In this document: one piece after another, positions 9,835 through 17,097 of the stretch
Numbering within the stretch: the first letter of the stretch is position 1
Layout: each line of letters begins with the position of its first letter
Assembly: GCA_902570785.1 (NCBI GenBank)
Contig: CACFZK010000001.1
Coordinates: 62,001-126,000 of the forward strand
DNA length: 64,000 nt
Origin: an uncultured Pelagibacteraceae bacterium
GTDB lineage: Bacteria > Pseudomonadota > Alphaproteobacteria > Pelagibacterales > Pelagibacteraceae
Direction: 5' to 3'
Program-made: the position numbers and the translations under genes
The notes under the pieces: generated by a model
What the model saw: only the letters and a program-made list of their open reading frames with translations
Databases searched by the model: none
What the model was told of the DNA's origin: nothing

Positions 9835-10404
9835 ATGAAAACTTTATTAATAGATAACTACGATAGTTTTACTTATAATCTTTATCATTATCTTCAATCA
9901 TTAAATTGTAATGTAGAAGTCTTAAGAAATGATAAAATCACAACTCAAGAAATTATAAGAAAAAATTATAAAAAAATTGTTATTTCGCCTGGGCCAGGAA
10001 ATCCTAATCAAGCAGGTAACTGCTTAAAAATAGTTAAAGATTTATCAAAAGAGTTTCCCATCCTAGGTGTTTGCCTTGGGCATCAAGTTATAGGGCAAGC
10101 CTTTGGAGCAAAAATTATAAGTGCAAAAAAGCTTATGCATGGAAAAACCAGTAAAATTTTACATAATAACGAGGGAATTTTTAAAGGTGTTAAAAATAGT
10201 TTAGTTGGGACTAGATATCATAGTCTCATAATAGATCAAAAAACATTAAGTGAAGATTTTATTATTACAGCCAAAACTAAAGACAATGTGATAATGGGTA
10301 TTATGCATAAAAATTTTAATTTGCATGGAGTTCAATTTCATCCAGAGAGTATAAAAACAAATGAGGGAATGAAATTAATAAAAAACTTTATTAAATTTAA
10401 ATGA
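9835..10404 (+). CDS. trpG: Anthranilate synthase component II (glutamine amidotransferase)
   Basis: Supplies ammonia from glutamine to TrpE. Class I amidotransferase of 189 residues: IDNYDSFTYNL at the start, oxyanion-strand motif ISPGPGNP, nucleophile C80 in GVCLGHQVIGQAFG, and the His-Glu pair in GVQFHPESI. It is a separate gene, not fused to trpE as in rhizobia. The same subunit often also serves p-aminobenzoate synthesis; nothing here decides that. Confidence 0.96.
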   Translation: MKTLLIDNYDSFTYNLYHYLQSLNCNVEVLRNDKITTQEIIRKNYKKIVISPGPGNPNQAGNCLKIVKDLSKEFPILGVCLGHQVIGQAFGAKIISAKKLMHGKTSKILHNNEGIFKGVKNSLVGTRYHSLIIDQKTLSEDFIITAKTKDNVIMGIMHKNFNLHGVQFHPESIKTNEGMKLIKNFIKFK

Positions 10405-10405
10405 A

Positions 10406-11398
10406 ATGAACGAGATACTAAAAAAACTCAAAAATAAAAAAAATCTCACTTTTGAAGAGAGTAAAACTGCTTTTTCAGACATAATGTCGGGTAAAGTTAA
10501 CGAGGAAATAATTTATGATTTTTTAACTTTATCATCTGCCAAAGGTGAAACATCTGATGAAATAGCTGGTGGGGTTTATATTTTACGCGATAAAGCTACC
10601 AAAGTTAATGTTCCGGATGATACGGTTGATACTTGCGGCACTGGGGGTGACGGAAAAAATACTTTGAATATATCCACTGCAGCAGCGCTTTTATTATCGA
10701 GTTTCGGTGTGAAAGTTGCAAAACACGGTAATAAATCTGTTTCGTCAAAGTGTGGATCTGCTGATGTTTTAGAAAAATTAGGGATAAGTATATCTCTTGG
10801 TGCTAAAGAGGTAGAAGAGAGTATAAAGAATTACAATTTTGGATTTATGTTTGCTCCAGGTTATCACTCAGCAATGAAATTTGTAGGCCCAGTAAGAAAA
10901 AAAATTGGAAAAAGGACTATATTTAATTTAATTGGACCTTTAAGTAGCCCAGCTAAAGTAAAAAGGCAAGTAGTAGGTGTTTTTGATAAAAAGTTACTTA
11001 AAATTTTTGCTGAAGCTTTAAAAAATCTTAAATTAAAAAAAGCTTTAATAGTAAATAGTGAAGATGGACTAGATGAAATTTCTCCCTACGCAAAGACAAA
11101 TGTCGTTGAATTAGAGGGTGAAAATATAAAAGAATATATTTTGGATCCGAAAGAAATGGGAATAAATGCAAATAAATTTAAAAATATTATCGGCAAAGAA
11201 CCTGATTATAATTCCGAAAAAATAAAAGAAGTTTTTCAAGGAAAAGATAATGATTTTTCAATTGCTATATGTTTAAATGCTGCAGCAGGTTTAATTGTAT
11301 CAGATAAAATAAATTCTTTTAAGGAAGCTTATAGGCAATTAAGAAAGCATATACTTTCAGGAAAAGTGCAAAATCATCTATCAAAATTGGTTAAATGA
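10406..11398 (+). CDS. trpD: Anthranilate phosphoribosyltransferase
   Basis: Transfers phosphoribosyl from PRPP to anthranilate. PRPP/anthranilate motifs: VDTCGTGGDGKNTLNIST, AKHGNKSVSSKCGSADVLE, the loop FMFAPGYHSAMK and FNLIGPLSSPA. The 330-residue length is typical. The ATG follows the trpG stop by one base and its stop overlaps the trpC start by four bases (ATGA), consistent with a tightly coupled operon. Confidence 0.97.
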   Translation: MNEILKKLKNKKNLTFEESKTAFSDIMSGKVNEEIIYDFLTLSSAKGETSDEIAGGVYILRDKATKVNVPDDTVDTCGTGGDGKNTLNISTAAALLLSSFGVKVAKHGNKSVSSKCGSADVLEKLGISISLGAKEVEESIKNYNFGFMFAPGYHSAMKFVGPVRKKIGKRTIFNLIGPLSSPAKVKRQVVGVFDKKLLKIFAEALKNLKLKKALIVNSEDGLDEISPYAKTNVVELEGENIKEYILDPKEMGINANKFKNIIGKEPDYNSEKIKEVFQGKDNDFSIAICLNAAAGLIVSDKINSFKEAYRQLRKHILSGKVQNHLSKLVK

Positions 11399-12189
11399 GC
11401 AACATATTAAATAAAATAATTGCTGATAAGAAAAAAAGTGTAGAGAGTTATAAAAAATCTCTTCCTTTAGAGAAAATAAAAAAAAATATATCTGAATTTA
11501 ATAATTATATCGCGTTCAAAGATAAATTGACAAAAAATAAAATTAATGTAATTGCAGAAATAAAGAAAGCTAGTCCGTCTGCTGGTATTATAGTAGAAAA
11601 TTATAATCCCAAAGAAATAGCAAGAAAATACTTGAAATCTGGTGCCTCATGTCTTTCTGTATTAACAGAGGAAAATTATTTTAAGGGAAAATTAGAACAT
11701 ATTGAAGAAGTAAAAAAAGAGGTAAACTTACCTATTTTGTGTAAAGATTTTTTTGTTGACCCCTATCAAGTTTATCTTGCTAAAAGTTTTGGAGCAGATG
11801 CTATATTAATAATATTAGCTGCTATTGATCACAAAACCTCAAAAGATATTTTCAGTGTTGCTGAAGAATTAAATATTAGTACAATTATTGAGGTTCATAC
11901 TCAGGAAGAGGCAAAGAAAGCTCTTTACTTTAAGAATTCAATAATTGGCATAAACAACAGAAATCTTAAAACACTAGAAACAAATTTAAAAACTACTTAT
12001 GACCTGCATAAGGATTTAGCTAAACATGAGGGGCCTATAATTTGTGAAAGTGGTATTAAGTCAGAGAAAGAAGTCGAGGAAATAGTAAAAAAAACTAAAA
12101 TAAATAATTTTTTAATTGGTGAATCACTTTTGAAAAATATAAACGAAAATACTTCACTATTAGAAAAAATCGTTCAAATAAGCCCATAA
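11395..12189 (+). CDS. trpC: Indole-3-glycerol-phosphate synthase
   Basis: Closes the indole ring from carboxyphenylamino-deoxyribulose phosphate. Catalytic motifs: VIAEIKKASPSAGII (Glu and Lys), LSVLTEENYFKG, LPILCKDFFVDPYQ (Lys), IIEVHTQEEA, IGINNRNLKT and CESGIKS. A monofunctional 264-residue enzyme. trpF, trpB and trpA are not here, which matches the split trp arrangement of alphaproteobacteria. moaC/moeA, which often follow in rhizobia, are also absent. Confidence 0.97.
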   Translation: MSNILNKIIADKKKSVESYKKSLPLEKIKKNISEFNNYIAFKDKLTKNKINVIAEIKKASPSAGIIVENYNPKEIARKYLKSGASCLSVLTEENYFKGKLEHIEEVKKEVNLPILCKDFFVDPYQVYLAKSFGADAILIILAAIDHKTSKDIFSVAEELNISTIIEVHTQEEAKKALYFKNSIIGINNRNLKTLETNLKTTYDLHKDLAKHEGPIICESGIKSEKEVEEIVKKTKINNFLIGESLLKNINENTSLLEKIVQISP

Positions 12190-12213
12190 TATAGGGTTAA
12201 TTTGGCATTGATA

Positions 12214-12241
12214 TTGAAGTAGAACTTTTGTAGAACATAAA
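12214..12241 (+). promoter_or_regulatory. Candidate lexA promoter with LexA box in the spacer
   Basis: TTGAAG (12214-12219), a 16-base spacer and CATAAA (12236-12241) form a moderate sigma-70-type promoter. The direct repeat GAAC-N7-GAAC lies in the spacer and touches the -10, so a bound repressor would block polymerase. Transcription would then start near 12248, which rules out the ATG at 12241 and supports translation from 12259. Confidence 0.5.
12222..12236 (+). promoter_or_regulatory. LexA operator (SOS box) of lexA
   Basis: GAAC-TTTTGTA-GAAC, i.e. GAAC-N7-GAAC, is the reverse complement of the GTTC-N7-GTTC direct repeat that alphaproteobacterial LexA recognises. It lies 22 bases before the chosen lexA start, giving autoregulation. 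A second copy of the same pattern precedes umuD (14396-14410). Confidence 0.85.
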
Positions 12242-12258
12242 TGTACGGGATTTGTTCT

Positions 12259-12933
12259 ATGCTTACAAAAAAACAAAAAAACTTATTACTTTTTATTAAT
12301 AAGAAAATTAGATCGACTGGAGTTTCTCCTTCATATGAGGAGATGAAAAATTCACTCAACCTTAAGTCGAAATCAGGAATTCACCGACTAATATCAGCCT
12401 TAGAAGAAAGAGGATTTATAAAAAGATTAGCACATAAAGCTCGTGCACTTGAAGTTGTTAAGCTTCCCGAAAACGCTAGCGCACACGATTTATTCAACAG
12501 CTTTACTCCAAGCGTAATTAAAGGTGGTTTAGATAAAAATTCTGCAAAATCTAGCAAGATCTCAGTTTTAGGTTCAATTGCTGCAGGTACACCAATTGAA
12601 GCAATACAACAAGAAGTTGATAAAGTAAATTTGCCAGATGACTTCAATAAAAATGACGATCATTTCGGATTGAGGGTTAAAGGTGACTCGATGATTGAAG
12701 CAGGTATAAACGATGGAGACACCGTTATCATTAAGAAAAGTTCAAATGCAGATAATGGTCAAATTGCGGTTGTTTTGATTGACAACGAAGAAGCTACTTT
12801 AAAAAGAATTAGAAAAAAAGGTAATACTATAGCTTTAGAAAGTGCAAATAAGAAATACGACACGAAAATATACGCCGCTAAAAGAATTAAGATTCAAGGA
12901 AAATTAGTTTCTTTATATAGAAACTTCAATTAA
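12259..12933 (+). CDS. lexA: SOS repressor LexA
   Basis: Represses DNA-damage genes and self-cleaves when RecA filaments form. It has an N-terminal winged helix (MLTKKQ..., recognition region [18 protein letters not shown]) and a C-terminal S24 peptidase domain. Cleavage site is A109-G110 (GSIAAGTP), catalytic Ser144 in KGDSMIEAG, catalytic Lys182 in EATLKRI. An in-frame ATG exists at 12241, but LexA proteins of this group begin MLT(R/K)KQ and the operator/promoter would overlap the earlier start, so 12259 is chosen (224 residues). In many alphaproteobacteria comEC follows; here gltX comes next after 19 bases. Confidence 0.96.
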   Translation: MLTKKQKNLLLFINKKIRSTGVSPSYEEMKNSLNLKSKSGIHRLISALEERGFIKRLAHKARALEVVKLPENASAHDLFNSFTPSVIKGGLDKNSAKSSKISVLGSIAAGTPIEAIQQEVDKVNLPDDFNKNDDHFGLRVKGDSMIEAGINDGDTVIIKKSSNADNGQIAVVLIDNEEATLKRIRKKGNTIALESANKKYDTKIYAAKRIKIQGKLVSLYRNFN

Positions 12934-12952
12934 AATAGTTTAATTTCATTTA

Positions 12953-14344
12953 ATGTCTTTCATTTGCAGGTTTGCGCCCTCACCTACTGGTCCGTTACAC
13001 ATAGGAGGTGTGAGGACAGCTCTATTTAATTGGCTTTTAGCCAAAAAAAATAAAGGAAAATTTTATCTAAGAATAGAAGATACAGATAAAGAAAGATCTA
13101 AAGATGAGTTTAAAAAACAAATAATTGAATCTCTGTCATGGGTTGGGATAAAGCATGACGATAAAGAATTTATTCAATCCAAAAATATTAATAAACATAA
13201 AGAAATTGCTGAGGAACTCTTAAAAAAAGATTTTGCTTATAAATGTTATTGTTCTGAGGAAGAAATTAAAGAGCAAAAAGAAAAATGTAAAAAGCAAGGT
13301 ATCCCATATGTTTACAATAGGAAATGGAGAAACCCTAAAGATCTTCAAATCCCAAAAAATATAAAACCAGTTATCAGGTTTAAAAGTAAAGTTTCGGGAA
13401 ATACTGTAATCAAAGATTTAGTTCAGGGTGACATTAATATATCAAATTCGATTATTGAGGATTTTGTTATATTAAGACAAGACGGGTCTCCAACTTATCA
13501 GTTGTCTGCAACAGTTGATGATCATTCAATGAAAATTTCACATGTGATTAGAGGTGACGATCATAAGATTAATACATTTAAACAAAAACAAATTTATGAA
13601 GCCATGAAATGGGATATTCCTCTATTTGCGCATATACCTTTAATTCATAGTGAAAAAGGATCTAAGCTCTCGAAAAGGGATAAATCCTCGACTATTAATG
13701 ACTATGTTAAAATTGGAATTTTACCCGCTGCACTTAGAAATTACTTGTTGCGACTAGGTTGGGCATATAAAGATAAGGAAATCTTTTCTCTAGATGAAAG
13801 CATTAAACTTTTTGACCTGGAAGGTGTTGGAAAATCTCCATCAAAACTTGATATGTCTAGAATTCTTTCACTTAATGAACATTATATTAAAAATATAGAT
13901 GAAAAAATTCTTTTTGATTTTTTGAAGAGTTATGCTCAAAAGTATAAAAAAACTATCGATCCAACTAAGGAGGATGTTGTTATTAAGTCTTTAAATTTCC
14001 TTAAAAATAAGGCCAAAACTCTTGATGATATTTACCAGAATTCACATTACATACTGAGCAAAGAAATAACTATTTCCCCTGAAGATTTGAAGCTTTTAGA
14101 TGCTAATTCTAAGAAAATTATTGGTGATTTTCTAAATGAATTTAAAAATATCAAAAACCCAAATAAAGAAAATCTTGAAAAACTAGTTAATAGTCTAATC
14201 ACTAAGTACAAAACTAACTTTAAAGGTGTTGGTCAACCACTAAGAATAGCTTTGGTGGGTTCAAGATTTGGCCCTGGTATTTATAATATCATCCTATCAC
14301 TTACAAAAGATGAAATCGTAAAAAGAATTTCTAAAATTAATTAA
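12953..14344 (+). CDS. gltX: Glutamate-tRNA ligase
   Basis: Charges tRNA-Glu. Because GatCAB is encoded in this window, it may also mischarge tRNA-Gln; that is inference, as specificity cannot be read from the sequence. Class I motifs: RFAPSPTGPLHIGG (HIGH-type) at the N-terminus and GSKLSKRDKS (KMSKS-type). RIEDTDKERS and LRLGWAYKDKE are also typical. At 463 residues it is full length. In many alphaproteobacteria the next gene is citrate synthase gltA; here an SOS polymerase operon follows. Confidence 0.96.
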   Translation: MSFICRFAPSPTGPLHIGGVRTALFNWLLAKKNKGKFYLRIEDTDKERSKDEFKKQIIESLSWVGIKHDDKEFIQSKNINKHKEIAEELLKKDFAYKCYCSEEEIKEQKEKCKKQGIPYVYNRKWRNPKDLQIPKNIKPVIRFKSKVSGNTVIKDLVQGDINISNSIIEDFVILRQDGSPTYQLSATVDDHSMKISHVIRGDDHKINTFKQKQIYEAMKWDIPLFAHIPLIHSEKGSKLSKRDKSSTINDYVKIGILPAALRNYLLRLGWAYKDKEIFSLDESIKLFDLEGVGKSPSKLDMSRILSLNEHYIKNIDEKILFDFLKSYAQKYKKTIDPTKEDVVIKSLNFLKNKAKTLDDIYQNSHYILSKEITISPEDLKLLDANSKKIIGDFLNEFKNIKNPNKENLEKLVNSLITKYKTNFKGVGQPLRIALVGSRFGPGIYNIILSLTKDEIVKRISKIN

Positions 14345-14364
14345 ATTCTTTTCACTAATTAAAC

Positions 14365-14393
14365 TTGACGATTTTCTATTTTACCTTTATAAA
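14365..14393 (+). promoter_or_regulatory. Strong sigma-70-type promoter of umuDC
   Basis: TTGACG (14365-14370), exactly 17 bases, then TATAAA (14388-14393): ten of twelve consensus positions, the best-matching promoter noticed in the window. Expected start is near 14400, inside the LexA box, leaving a leader of about 15 bases before the umuD ATG. Confidence 0.75.
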
Positions 14394-14395
14394 AA

Positions 14396-14410
14396 GAACA
14401 AATCAAGAAC
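14396..14410 (+). promoter_or_regulatory. LexA operator (SOS box) of umuDC
   Basis: GAAC-AAATCAA-GAAC matches the alphaproteobacterial LexA direct repeat and is the same pattern as before lexA. It covers the predicted transcription start just downstream of the -10, a classic repression position. The pairing of a strong promoter with an operator is what a tightly switched mutagenic polymerase operon would need. Confidence 0.85.
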
Positions 14411-14414
14411 ATTT

Positions 14415-14798
14415 ATGAAGCTTAAATTACCTTTTTATATTCACAAAGTTGGCGCTGGTTTCCCCTCACCTGCAACAGATTACATTGAAGATGACGTAGA
14501 TTTAAACACACATCTAATAAAAAATGCACCAGCAACATTCATAATAAGAGTGCAAGGAAAGTCTATGACTAATGTTGGTATCTATGATGGGGATCTATTA
14601 ATTGTTGATAGAAGCATTAATCCAAAAAATTCATCAACAGTAATAGCAAACGTAAATGAAGAGCTAGTGGTAAAAACTTTCATAAGAGGAAAAAATAATA
14701 ATTATTTAGCTTCCGGTCCTAATAAAATTGAATTAAGTGAAAATCCTAACGTAATAATTTGGGGAGTAGTTACTTATGTCATCCATAAATTACAATAA
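14415..14798 (+). CDS. umuD: UmuD, self-cleaving subunit of DNA polymerase V
   Basis: S24 peptidase family, 127 residues. RecA-stimulated self-cleavage yields UmuD', which activates UmuC. GAGFPSPATDY corresponds to CGFPSPAADY of E. coli UmuD, placing the cleavage at A14-G15. Catalytic Ser50 is in QGKSMTNVGI and Lys87 in LVVKTF. The N-terminal arm before the cleavage site is about 10 residues shorter than in E. coli. The gene overlaps umuC by 23 bases. It lies under its own LexA box and promoter. Confidence 0.95.
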   Translation: MKLKLPFYIHKVGAGFPSPATDYIEDDVDLNTHLIKNAPATFIIRVQGKSMTNVGIYDGDLLIVDRSINPKNSSTVIANVNEELVVKTFIRGKNNNYLASGPNKIELSENPNVIIWGVVTYVIHKLQ

Positions 14799-16056
14799 AA
14801 AGAAAATTGCCCTTGTAGACTGTAATTCTTTCTATGTTTCTTGTGAAAGACTATTTAACCCAAAAATCCAAAATAAACCAGTTGTGGTCCTATCAAATAA
14901 TGATGGTTGTGTGATTTCAAGATCTAACGAAGCAAAAATCTTAGGAATTAAAATGGGTGAACCTTATTTCAAGGTTAAAGAATTAATTAAGAGAAATAGA
15001 GTTTATGTTTTTTCATCTAACTATGCATTGTATGGAGATCTATCCCGTAGAGTTATGAGGGTATTAAAAACTTTTTCACCTAACGTAGAGATCTATTCTA
15101 TTGATGAAGCATTTATTGATTTATCTTTTTTAGATGAAAAAAGTATAGAAAACTATGGGAAAGAAGTAAGAAAAAAAGTTTTAAAATGGACAGGAATACC
15201 AACAAGTGTTGGGATATCATCAACAAAAACTCTAAGTAAAGTAGCGAACCATATTGCTAAAAAAGAAAAAACAGGTGTTATGTATTTAAATGAAAATATA
15301 GATGAAAAACTTAAAAAATTTCCTATAGGAGACGTCTGGGGAGTTGGAAGACAATTGTCAAAATTATATATCAAGAATGGAATAGATAATGCATATAAAC
15401 TTAAATCAACATCGAATACCTGGGTAAAGAAGAGTACAAATGTTTTAGGGTCAAGAACTGCAATGGAACTTCGTGGTATAAATTGTATTGGTTTACAAAC
15501 ACACGAGGAAAAAAGAAAAAATTGTTGTGTATCTAGATCGTTTGGAAAAAAAGTAACTGACCTACAAAAACTAGAGGAAGCTGTAACTACATATTGTTTA
15601 AATGCAGCCGAAAAAATAAGGGGAGATAATCAAATATGCAGAGCTCTAACAGTTTTTATTAGAACTAGTCCTTTCAACAAAAACAGAAAATACTATTCGA
15701 ACGGACTAACAATAGATCTACCAATAGCAACGAGCAATAGCATAGAGCTAGTTAAAAGTGCAAGAAAAGCATTAAAGAACATATACAAACCCGGTTATCA
15801 TTATCAAAAAGCCGGAATAATTTTGTCAAAATTAAAAGATTCGGATGGTAAAGATATTAATTTATTAACACCTTTGCTTGAAAATAAATCAAAAGAACTG
15901 ATGAAAGCAATTGATTATACAAACATGAAATATGGTAGGCATGCAATTAGTATTGCAAATGCAGGGATAAGTAAGGGATGGAAAATGAGAAGAGAGCATT
16001 CATCAAAGATAGATACTGCCTCCTTTAATTATCTACCAAAAGTAAGTGCGTCATAA
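14776..16056 (+). CDS. umuC: UmuC, Y-family translesion DNA polymerase V catalytic subunit
   Basis: Error-prone polymerase that copies past lesions with UmuD' and RecA. Catalytic carboxylates: D15 in ALVDCNSFYVSCE, and D110-E111 in YSIDEAFIDLS. Helix-hairpin-helix region around WGVGRQLSKLYIKNGI. The little-finger domain follows, and the UmuC-specific C-terminal tail (LMKAIDYTN...GWKMRREHSS) separates it from DinB. At 426 residues it is full length. The start inside the end of umuD implies translational coupling. Confidence 0.96.
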   Translation: MSSINYNKKKIALVDCNSFYVSCERLFNPKIQNKPVVVLSNNDGCVISRSNEAKILGIKMGEPYFKVKELIKRNRVYVFSSNYALYGDLSRRVMRVLKTFSPNVEIYSIDEAFIDLSFLDEKSIENYGKEVRKKVLKWTGIPTSVGISSTKTLSKVANHIAKKEKTGVMYLNENIDEKLKKFPIGDVWGVGRQLSKLYIKNGIDNAYKLKSTSNTWVKKSTNVLGSRTAMELRGINCIGLQTHEEKRKNCCVSRSFGKKVTDLQKLEEAVTTYCLNAAEKIRGDNQICRALTVFIRTSPFNKNRKYYSNGLTIDLPIATSNSIELVKSARKALKNIYKPGYHYQKAGIILSKLKDSDGKDINLLTPLLENKSKELMKAIDYTNMKYGRHAISIANAGISKGWKMRREHSSKIDTASFNYLPKVSAS

Positions 16057-16072
16057 TTATTAAAAATCGATA

Positions 16073-16102
16073 TTGAAAGTAAGGTAAAAAATTGTCTATA
16101 AA
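16073..16102 (+). promoter_or_regulatory. Candidate promoter giving a leaderless transcript for the ATP-grasp gene
   Basis: TTGAAA (16073-16078), an 18-base spacer and TATAAA (16097-16102) match consensus well. The expected start falls on or next to the GTG at 16108, so the mRNA would be leaderless. No Shine-Dalgarno sequence sits close to the GTG; the nearest AAGG is over 20 bases away. Confidence 0.5.
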
Positions 16103-16107
16103 AACTC

Positions 16108-17028
16108 GTGGAAAAAAATATATATATAATTCACGAAAACGATGAATGGCTTATTCCATTAAGAGAGAGTTTTAAAAAAATCAAAGCTCCTTTTAAAGAA
16201 TGGCACATGGATAAAGAAAGTTTTGATTTTAAAAAATCTCCACCAAATGGTATTTTTTATAACAGAATGAGTGCTAGTGCACATTCACGGGGACATAGAT
16301 ATGCTCCAGAAAATACAAGAGATGTTCTTGATTGGTTGGAAAAAGATAAAAAAAGAGTTGTAAACAATTCAAGAGCCTTGGAATTAGAAATAAGTAAACA
16401 AAAACAATATGAACAATTAAAGAAATTCGATATAAATTTTCCAAAAACATATTATGCTAAAAATAAAGACGAGATCCTAGAAAAATCAAAAAATTTTAAA
16501 AAACCATTTATTACAAAACATAATAGAGGTGGACGAGGTCTCGGAGTAAAATATTTTACAAATTCAAATGAACTTAAAAAATATATTAATGGAAATTTTG
16601 AAAACTCTATTGATGGGATTACTTTATTACAGGAATATGTAGAATCTGATCCAAAAATAATCACAAGAGTGGAGTTTGTAAATGGAAAATTTTTATATGC
16701 AGTTCGAGTTGATGCTAGTGAAGGTTTTGAGTTGTGTCCCGCTGACGCTTGTAATGTTGAAGAAAAGTTTTGTCCAACAAATCCAGATGGTAATAAATTT
16801 ATGATTGTAAAAGATTATAGCAATCTTGAACTTAAAAAATATGAAGATTTACTTAAATCAAACAATATTGAAATTGCCGGTATTGAATATATTAAAGGTA
16901 AAGACGGAAAACATTATACTTATGATATCAATACAAATACAAATTATAATTCAATTGCAGAGAGAAAGAGTAATCTAAAAGGAATGGATTCTATAGCAAC
17001 ATTCCTTTACAATGAATTAAGGAAATAA
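16108..17028 (+). CDS. ATP-grasp (RimK/glutathione synthetase-like) ligase of unknown substrate
   Basis: A 306-residue ATP-grasp protein; the fold couples ATP hydrolysis to carboxylate-amine ligation. Residues 1-90 form the N-terminal part with no close motif. The glycine-rich ATP loop is at about 139-147 (NRGGRGLGV), the hinge LLQEYVES at 173-180, and the Mg-binding end is DINTNTNYN at 273-281. The latter has Asp-Ile-Asn where many relatives have Glu-Ile-Asn. Cysteines 210, 215 and 222 cluster after the hinge. Start is GTG at 16108, chosen because no in-frame alternative lies upstream and a promoter ends six bases before it. It sits between umuC and a TPP riboswitch. I do not recognise the substrate. 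Confidence 0.75.
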   Translation: MEKNIYIIHENDEWLIPLRESFKKIKAPFKEWHMDKESFDFKKSPPNGIFYNRMSASAHSRGHRYAPENTRDVLDWLEKDKKRVVNNSRALELEISKQKQYEQLKKFDINFPKTYYAKNKDEILEKSKNFKKPFITKHNRGGRGLGVKYFTNSNELKKYINGNFENSIDGITLLQEYVESDPKIITRVEFVNGKFLYAVRVDASEGFELCPADACNVEEKFCPTNPDGNKFMIVKDYSNLELKKYEDLLKSNNIEIAGIEYIKGKDGKHYTYDINTNTNYNSIAERKSNLKGMDSIATFLYNELRK

Positions 17029-17033
17029 ATTTT

Positions 17034-17097
17034 AAGGGGTGTCTACAAAGACTGAGATTATACCCTTTGAACCTGACCGGTAATTCAGTGAGGGAAT
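17034..17097 (+). promoter_or_regulatory. TPP riboswitch (THI element)
   Basis: A thiamine-pyrophosphate aptamer. P2 pairs GGGT (17037-17040) with ACCC (17062-17065). P3 is a minimal hairpin GTCT-ACAA-AGAC (17041-17052). The conserved CTGAGA is at 17052-17057 and TACCCTTTGAACCTGA at 17061-17076. P4/P5 pairs CTGA (17073-17076) with TCAG (17085-17088), followed by the conserved AGGGAA (17091-17096). That last motif doubles as the ribosome-binding site, two bases before the ATG, so ligand binding should directly hide it. There is no separate expression platform and no terminator. Confidence 0.93.

Noticed and set aside
12241-12258. Earlier lexA start at 12241
   Set aside because: It would lie in the predicted -10 box, and LexA relatives start at the MLT(R/K)KQ position (12259).
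17000-17033. Separate promoter for the riboswitch transcript (TTTACA at 17006-17011)
   Set aside because: No acceptable -10 at 15-19 bases; the riboswitch may be on the ATP-grasp transcript or use an unrecognised promoter.
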